21,006 bases of DNA. Origin: an uncultured Chlamydiaceae bacterium (GTDB lineage: Bacteria > Chlamydiota > Chlamydiia > Chlamydiales > Parachlamydiaceae). Shown one piece after another: positions 17,501-21,006 of this stretch. Where the stretch lies: NCBI GenBank assembly GCA_945957185.1, contig CAMFKA010000007.1, positions 1 to 21,006 on the forward strand. The letters run 5' to 3'. The notes below the pieces were generated by a model. That model was given only the letters and a program-made list of their open reading frames with translations, had not been told where the DNA came from and searched no databases. The position numbers were made by a program, and so were the translations under genes. How positions within the stretch are numbered: position 1 is the stretch's first letter; each line of letters begins with the position of its first letter.

Positions 17501-17864
17501 TAACGCTGACTGGTGTGGCGAATTCCAGCGGATAAGTCGTTTTAGAGAGCCCGAAGGCATAGATAAGGAATACTTTTATTATCTTGAAGAAGATGGTCAG
17601 GATCCAATAATTCATGAATGGCCAAAAAACGGTTCCATTACACCTGTGGAGACAATGCATTTTAAAAGTGAAGAGCTTGAATGGTCCAACGGATTTTATC
17701 CCTGGATCAACTGCGACGTGAAAAGAGAGATCTACAACCTGTCCAAAATAACTGAATCGAATTTAAAAGAAGTCAGCCTAAAATTTTCAAAATTTAGGTT
17801 GCGTGAGTTGAATCCGGGTGAGAGGTGGTGCAACAACTCGATCTTGGGGTTTTACCAGAAGTGA
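14562..17864 (+). CDS. cas3: Cas2-Cas3 fusion nuclease-helicase, subtype I-F
   Basis: The 1100-residue protein has the I-F-specific architecture: an N-terminal Cas2-like domain (about 1-95) fused to a Cas3 HD nuclease and SF2 helicase. The HD signature LFHDFGK (121-127, His123-Asp124) and a downstream HH pair (LSHHRMP) would bind metals for single-strand cleavage. Helicase motifs are STGCGKT (428-434), DEPD (599-602), SAT (630-632) and QLAGRVQRHR (870-879). All look intact. The Cas3 part degrades DNA displaced by the Csy complex, and the Cas2 part brings in Cas1 for spacer uptake. CAGGA lies 8 nt before the ATG, inside the end of cas1, so translation is probably coupled. Its stop codon directly abuts the CRISPR-repeat-like hairpin at 17865. 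Confidence 0.96.
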   Translation: MRVLFVSQCTKNAIAETRRIIDQFAERKGDSVWETSITEQGLETVRKLLKSTARRNTAVSCHLFKGRLQTELLWIVGNPRKFNREGNVPTNITTRDILREGDENNWCTGEAIGILAALAGLFHDFGKANILFQNKLRKKKQKSYEPFRHEWVSLQLFKQFVGGSSDQEWLERLLNITPKEEIPSLKEFPNMIPALKINPLKDLRGIARFVGWLILSHHRMPVYDKNGSDDPPRLDGDIDRWMLGKRFCASWNSTRCDDAEWSEKDNKHVWLFPEGTPIKSKSWCIAAKRIATHALHSHHLLNRDWFKDRFSMHLARMSLMLSDHIYSAGTVHAEYQDPGYPAYANTTPDKKLKQKLDEHNIGVARQAYFIAKSIPKLRETLPFITRDKHFKKRSADVRFGWQNRAFDLATSIKYETEDNGFFGLNLASTGCGKTLANARIMYGLSDEKKGCRFSIALGLRVLTLQTGESLREKLFLKNDELAVVIGSKAVQELHEHKNKSALKPNQANDAASAHYDEELCGSESLAGLTDDDHVVHYDGNLDDGRLKRWFKSAPEQHKLVSAPILVSTIDHLISATEGCRGGKQIAPILRLLTSDLVLDEPDDFDVADLPALCRLVNFAGVFGSRVLLSSATLPPALVKALFEAYAAGRKSYNEICGKTNNAAAITCAWFDEFEVASSTHQNADSYINSHCEFVDKRIAQLEQLPVLRRGKLVSVGARTTNPEDAKKSFSNAIKQSMYQLHDNHHQIHPNSGKKVSIGLVRMANIDPMVSVVKMFLKEEAKKDYCIHFCVYHSRFPMLIRSKIEEVLDATLSRQDPNKLWEVPEIESALTEKAETNHIFVVFATSVAEVGRDHDYDWAIAEPSSMRSIIQLAGRVQRHRKVPPSESNIVILQNNLKGLKGSDLAYTRPGFESKDFSLIEKDLSVSLQPFQYEKITSIPRLQSTDQVNFSENLVALEHKRLKAVLQGISPNKFYAGMWWKYNADWCGEFQRISRFREPEGIDKEYFYYLEEDGQDPIIHEWPKNGSITPVETMHFKSEELEWSNGFYPWINCDVKREIYNLSKITESNLKEVSLKFSKFRLRELNPGERWCNNSILGFYQK

Positions 17865-17883
17865 AAGCTGCCTGTACGGCAGC
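17865..17883. repeat. Solitary I-F CRISPR-repeat-like hairpin
   Basis: GCTGCC (17867-17872) and GGCAGC (17878-17883) form a perfect 6-bp stem with a 5-nt loop, starting 2 nt after the cas3 stop codon. On the minus strand, 17882 to 17865 reads CTGCCGTACAGGCAGCTT. This is identical over 18 nt to the centre of the I-F repeat known from enterobacteria (recalled, not searched). The outer repeat positions mostly differ: about 22 of 28 match overall. The stem-loop geometry is that recognised by Cas6f/Csy4. No second copy and no spacers lie beside it. No T-run follows on the plus strand, so an intrinsic terminator is less likely. Confidence 0.7.
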
Positions 17884-17924
17884 GAAAATTGGATAAAATA
17901 AAATTAATGTATATGGAGTGAAAT

Positions 17925-19118
17925 GTGAACGAATTTTCCGTGTTAATCGAAGCTTTTGTGCGCGAAAAGCAGGAAGCGAAAGGAGTCGATTTTTGTGTTG
18001 CAACTTGGCTGGATTCGGCAGCAAAAAGAGCTTCACAGATTTCAGTCGCAACACATGTGTTGAAGTATGCAAATAGTGACGCTAAGGGTACTAATGTTTA
18101 CCTCAAGAGAGAGCTTTTAAAACGTGATGTTACTCAACCCTATATCACAACTGATACGTTATCAGAAATTCCGATAGATATTGTCGGAAACGCCGCAGCT
18201 ATGGATATTGCATCCTTACTGAATCTGAAAGTTAATGAGATCTCTCTTCTTGATTTGATTGTTAAAGGAGACTTTTCTCCGCTGATGCCTTTTGCGGATA
18301 GTGAATCTCGCCTATCCTCTTGGATGGAGGGTTTAAAGTCGATTCTTTCAGAAAAAGAGCTTAGTTCTCATACACTGGCTAAGCAAATATACTTTCCTGT
18401 AGGTGAGGGTGAATATCATTTGCTTGCGCCTCTTTATGCGTCGTCACTTTCACATGTTCTTTATGAACGAGTAAATGGAGCTCGTTTCGGAGAGAATGAG
18501 AAAGTTGCAAGAAAGTGCAAAAAAGAAGGGGAATATTCAGATATCGTTGTCGTTGACTTTCCTAATCTTGCAATTCAAAAATTCGGCGGTACAAAGCCTC
18601 TAAATATTTCCAGATTGAATAGTCTCCGAGGAGGAAGTTCGTTTCTTCTAAGAAGTGTCCCGCCCGTGTGGGAGACCGTAAAAAGACCACCCATAAGAAA
18701 AAATGGTTTTTGGAGCGCGTATGAAAAAGAAACGTTCAAACTTGTAGATTGTTTTAAGTCTTTTTTAAATACGGTGAAGCGACGTGATAGTAATAAAGAA
18801 ATTCGCATTCAAGTTCAAGATTATGTGGATCGGTTGCTTGATCAGCTTATCGCAATGGCTGCGGAGATTCAGGCAATGTCACCCGGTTGGAGTACAGCTT
18901 CGGAAATTCCCGTACATGAGCAATTGTGGTTAGATCCCTTCCGTGAAGATTTCAACGGAATTGATGACGATGACTGGATGCGAGCGGTATCAGATCAGTT
19001 TGCATCGTGGATTACCCATAAACTCAAAGGAAAAGATAACGATCTTGAAATTAGTGATTTAGAGCACAAAATATTAAGCGATAAGTGCTTAAAAGTAATA
19101 AAAGAGGTTAAAGAATGA
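17925..19118 (+). CDS. csy1: Csy1 (Cas8f), large subunit of the type I-F Csy complex
   Basis: The 397-residue protein is somewhat shorter than the P. aeruginosa form (about 430). Csy1 pairs with Csy2 at the 5' end of the crRNA and reads the PAM in target DNA. The family signature is clear: GGTKPLNISRLNSLRGG starting near residue 221, followed by LLRSVPPVW. The start is a GTG at 17925 with GGAG 6 nt upstream. An ATG at 17923 overlaps it but is followed at once by a TGA stop, and the ATG at 17907 also meets an early stop, so GTG is the only sensible start. It follows cas2-3 after a 60-bp gap containing the repeat-like hairpin. A -10-like TAAAAT (17894-17899) lies there but without a good -35. 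Its TGA overlaps the ATG of csy2. Confidence 0.93.
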   Translation: MNEFSVLIEAFVREKQEAKGVDFCVATWLDSAAKRASQISVATHVLKYANSDAKGTNVYLKRELLKRDVTQPYITTDTLSEIPIDIVGNAAAMDIASLLNLKVNEISLLDLIVKGDFSPLMPFADSESRLSSWMEGLKSILSEKELSSHTLAKQIYFPVGEGEYHLLAPLYASSLSHVLYERVNGARFGENEKVARKCKKEGEYSDIVVVDFPNLAIQKFGGTKPLNISRLNSLRGGSSFLLRSVPPVWETVKRPPIRKNGFWSAYEKETFKLVDCFKSFLNTVKRRDSNKEIRIQVQDYVDRLLDQLIAMAAEIQAMSPGWSTASEIPVHEQLWLDPFREDFNGIDDDDWMRAVSDQFASWITHKLKGKDNDLEISDLEHKILSDKCLKVIKEVKE

Positions 19119-20080
19119 AGTCTTTGTTGGTTTTGCCTCACATAAAAGTGGAAGGGGCAAATGCGATATCCGGTCTAGTTTACGGTTTTCCTTCCGTGAC
19201 CCATTTTCTAGGGTATGTTCACGCACTATCACTTGCGATGGGAAAGGCGATCAATCCGGGAATTAAACTGGGCGGTTGTGGAATTGTCTGTCATAACTAT
19301 CAAATTCATGCTCACAGAAGGGGAGGATGGGGTGAATTTGGTTTCTCACTCACAAGGAACCCTTTGACAAAAGACGGTAAAACTCCTTCATTTAATGAAG
19401 AGGGTAAAGCTCATATGGAAGTTTCACTTGTAATTGAGTGTGATTTCACATGCGATGATTTTGATTTTAATACTGGTATTCTCGCTGAAGATAAAAACCT
19501 GTTTTGTGAGCTGGTTCATCGATTGGCTTCTTCAAAGCGACTCGCGGGGGGAATTATCACAGGAATGGCTCCGATACGATTCCATGAAATCGATCAAGAA
19601 GAAGCTGTGGCGCAGCGGAATATACGTCGATTACTATTCAAATTGCTTCCCGGATTTGTCTTGCGCGATCGTTGTGATGTTTTAAAAAAACATTTATCTG
19701 AAAATCCAGAGCTTACTCCTTTTGATGCAATGTTGGATTTTTACGCTTTCAAATCAAGAGCTGTTCTTCCAGCAGGAGATGAGGCTACTAAAATTTCGAA
19801 GGTTAAGTGGGAACAAGTTCCCAAACCGTCAGGAGGATGGATTGTACCAATCCAATTAGGATATAAAGCTATATCACCGCTTTATGAGAGCGGAAATGTA
19901 GCGTGTGTCCGCGATCCTAATGTTCCTTTTCGCTTTGTAGAACCTATGTATGGGCTGGGTGAATGGTTAGGGATTCATCGTATTCACGATGTAAATTCAA
20001 TTATCTGGCGATACAGTAGCGAGAATGATCTTTATATGTGTTCTAACAAAAATGATTATAAAAATGAGGTATTACAATGA
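19115..20080 (+). CDS. csy2: Csy2 (Cas5f), type I-F Csy complex subunit
   Basis: At 321 residues this is the usual length for Csy2 (about 327 in P. aeruginosa). It is a RAMP-fold protein that, with Csy1, caps the 5' handle of the crRNA in the surveillance complex. The opening SLLVLPHIKVEGANAISG and the later GGCGIVCHNYQIHAHRR, GLGEWLGIHRI and glycine-rich segments match the family. The ATG overlaps the csy1 stop as ATGA, and AGAGG lies 7 nt upstream, which indicates translational coupling and balanced production with csy1. Its own stop overlaps the csy3 start in the same way. No defects are visible. Confidence 0.93.
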   Translation: MKSLLVLPHIKVEGANAISGLVYGFPSVTHFLGYVHALSLAMGKAINPGIKLGGCGIVCHNYQIHAHRRGGWGEFGFSLTRNPLTKDGKTPSFNEEGKAHMEVSLVIECDFTCDDFDFNTGILAEDKNLFCELVHRLASSKRLAGGIITGMAPIRFHEIDQEEAVAQRNIRRLLFKLLPGFVLRDRCDVLKKHLSENPELTPFDAMLDFYAFKSRAVLPAGDEATKISKVKWEQVPKPSGGWIVPIQLGYKAISPLYESGNVACVRDPNVPFRFVEPMYGLGEWLGIHRIHDVNSIIWRYSSENDLYMCSNKNDYKNEVLQ

Positions 20081-21006
20081 GTACGTTAAAAACAGCATCG
20101 GTATTAGCTTTTGAAAAAAAATTATGCAACTCGGACGGATTGATGTTTTCCGGAGAGTGGAAAAATCGTGAGCAAGAGGGTTTATGGAGTCCTATCAAGC
20201 TGCAGCATAAAGACGTCAGAGGAACGATTTCTAATAGATTAAAAGCGACGTTGTCGGCAGATCCTTTAAAAGTTGATGCTGAAATTCAAAAACCTAATCT
20301 ACAAGCCGTGGACGTTGCTTCACTACCTTTTGATGCAGACACATTAAAAATAGTCTTCACTTTAAGGGTCCTTGGAGATATATCAATCCCGGCGACATGT
20401 AATGATCCGAGTTATCAGAAAGTGTTAACAGAAAAAATTGGATTGTATCTTGAAGAACAGAAGTGTCAAGAATTGTCTTTGCGTTATGCTGAAAGCATTG
20501 CTAGTGGTCGTTTTTTTTGGCGTAACCGGATTGGCGCAGAGGAACTCGAGATTAGAGTCAAATTGCTTGAAGGGAACGGAGAAAAAAGATCTTGGATTTT
20601 TAATGGCTCACAGTTTAGTTTACGCGGGTTTTCTCGTAAAGATGACCCAAACGTCGTTGAATTGGCTGAAGCAATTCGTTGCGGCTTGACGGGTGAGGCC
20701 CATATTTTTTTGAAAATTGAAGCCTTTGCAAAACTTGGTGCCGGTCAAGAAGTGTTCCCATCACAAGAATTAGTTCGTGACAGCGGTAACGACAAGTATA
20801 AAAAGAGTAAGGTTTTATATGCTGTGAATGAAGTGGCGGCTCTGCATTCTCAAAAAATCGGAAATGCAATTAGAACCATTGATACCTGGTATCCTAAGGC
20901 AGATGATTTTGGACCGATTCCAGTTGAACCTTATGGGTCCGTAACTAGTCGAGGTACTGCTTACCGCCAACCCAAGGAAAAGATGGATTTTTACACACTT
21001 TTGGAT
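20077..21006 (+). CDS. csy3: Csy3 (Cas7f), crRNA backbone subunit, 3' end cut by window
   Basis: The first 310 codons are present. Csy3 of P. aeruginosa has about 340 residues, so roughly 30 residues are missing beyond the window edge. The frame stays open to the last base. Csy3 polymerises as six copies along the crRNA spacer and forms the backbone of the Csy complex. Family motifs are very well conserved: TASVLAFEKKL at the N-terminus, VRGTISNRLK, PNLQAVDVASLPFDADTLK, RFFWRNRIGAEE, AKLGAGQEVFPSQEL, ALHSQKIGNAIRTIDTWYP and VEPYGSVTSRGTAYRQPK. The ATG overlaps the csy2 stop (ATGA) and GAGG sits 7 nt upstream. By standard I-F gene order, cas6f (csy4) and the array should follow. Confidence 0.96.
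   Translation, partial: MSTLKTASVLAFEKKLCNSDGLMFSGEWKNREQEGLWSPIKLQHKDVRGTISNRLKATLSADPLKVDAEIQKPNLQAVDVASLPFDADTLKIVFTLRVLGDISIPATCNDPSYQKVLTEKIGLYLEEQKCQELSLRYAESIASGRFFWRNRIGAEELEIRVKLLEGNGEKRSWIFNGSQFSLRGFSRKDDPNVVELAEAIRCGLTGEAHIFLKIEAFAKLGAGQEVFPSQELVRDSGNDKYKKSKVLYAVNEVAALHSQKIGNAIRTIDTWYPKADDFGPIPVEPYGSVTSRGTAYRQPKEKMDFYTLLD

Noticed and set aside
17865..17895. Hairpin as an intrinsic terminator of cas2-3
   Set aside because: The stem is followed by GAAAATTGG on the plus strand with no T-run, and the csy genes immediately downstream have no convincing promoter of their own.
17860..17925. Solo repeat as a CreR-like guide against the cas promoter
   Set aside because: Sequences beside the hairpin were compared by eye with 13507-13591. 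The best match (CACTTCTGGT versus CATTTCTGGT at 13521-13530) is short, lacks a CC PAM and lies mostly in the would-be handle, so it is treated as chance.
13507..21006. CRISPR array in the window
   Set aside because: No regularly spaced repeats were seen. The array is expected beyond the right edge, after csy3 and cas6f.

Overview
The window looks like a low-GC bacterial accessory region. It most likely comes from an amoeba-associated, Chlamydia-like bacterium (Parachlamydiales type). This assignment is an inference. It rests on a giant DUF3638/DUF3645-like protein with serine-rich ends, a small two-helix membrane protein with the hydrophobic profile of chlamydial inclusion-membrane (Inc) proteins, and an NSF-like AAA+ ATPase. 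No rRNA, complete tRNA or housekeeping gene is present to confirm it.

Layout. Positions 1-688 hold no convincing gene but are dense in inverted and direct repeats: three copies of an 11-bp word, a 17-bp imperfect palindrome, a repeated CTGTTCAA motif and a tRNA-like fragment. A small membrane protein gene (689-985) lies behind a near-consensus promoter that would give an almost leaderless mRNA. One giant ORF (1173-11714, 3513 aa) follows. Its C-terminal third carries SecA/SF2-like ATPase motifs, and the N-terminal two thirds are uncharacterised. A convergent gene on the minus strand (11758-13506) encodes an AAA+ ATPase with one NSF/p97-type AAA module.

From 13592 to the right edge runs a type I-F CRISPR-Cas operon, transcribed to the right and divergent from the AAA gene: cas1, cas2-cas3 fusion, csy1 (cas8f), csy2 (cas5f) and csy3 (cas7f, cut by the window end about 30 residues short). 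Every catalytic residue I looked for is intact: Cas1 E190/H254/D265/D268, the Cas3 HD motif and the helicase motifs. The system therefore looks functional. cas6f/csy4 and the CRISPR array are expected just beyond position 21006. The Cas proteins would acquire spacers (Cas1 with Cas2-3), process crRNA (Cas6f), assemble the Csy surveillance complex and degrade targets (Cas3).

The most unusual feature is a solitary hairpin between cas2-3 and csy1, starting on the base after the cas3 stop codon. Read on the minus strand, its 18-nt core is identical to the core of the known I-F CRISPR repeat of enterobacteria, as I recall that repeat. It could be a Cas6f processing site inside the cas mRNA, a regulatory solo repeat or an array relic. 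Other points of interest are the giant ATPase, its AAA+ neighbour next to the CRISPR locus, and the palindrome-rich left end.
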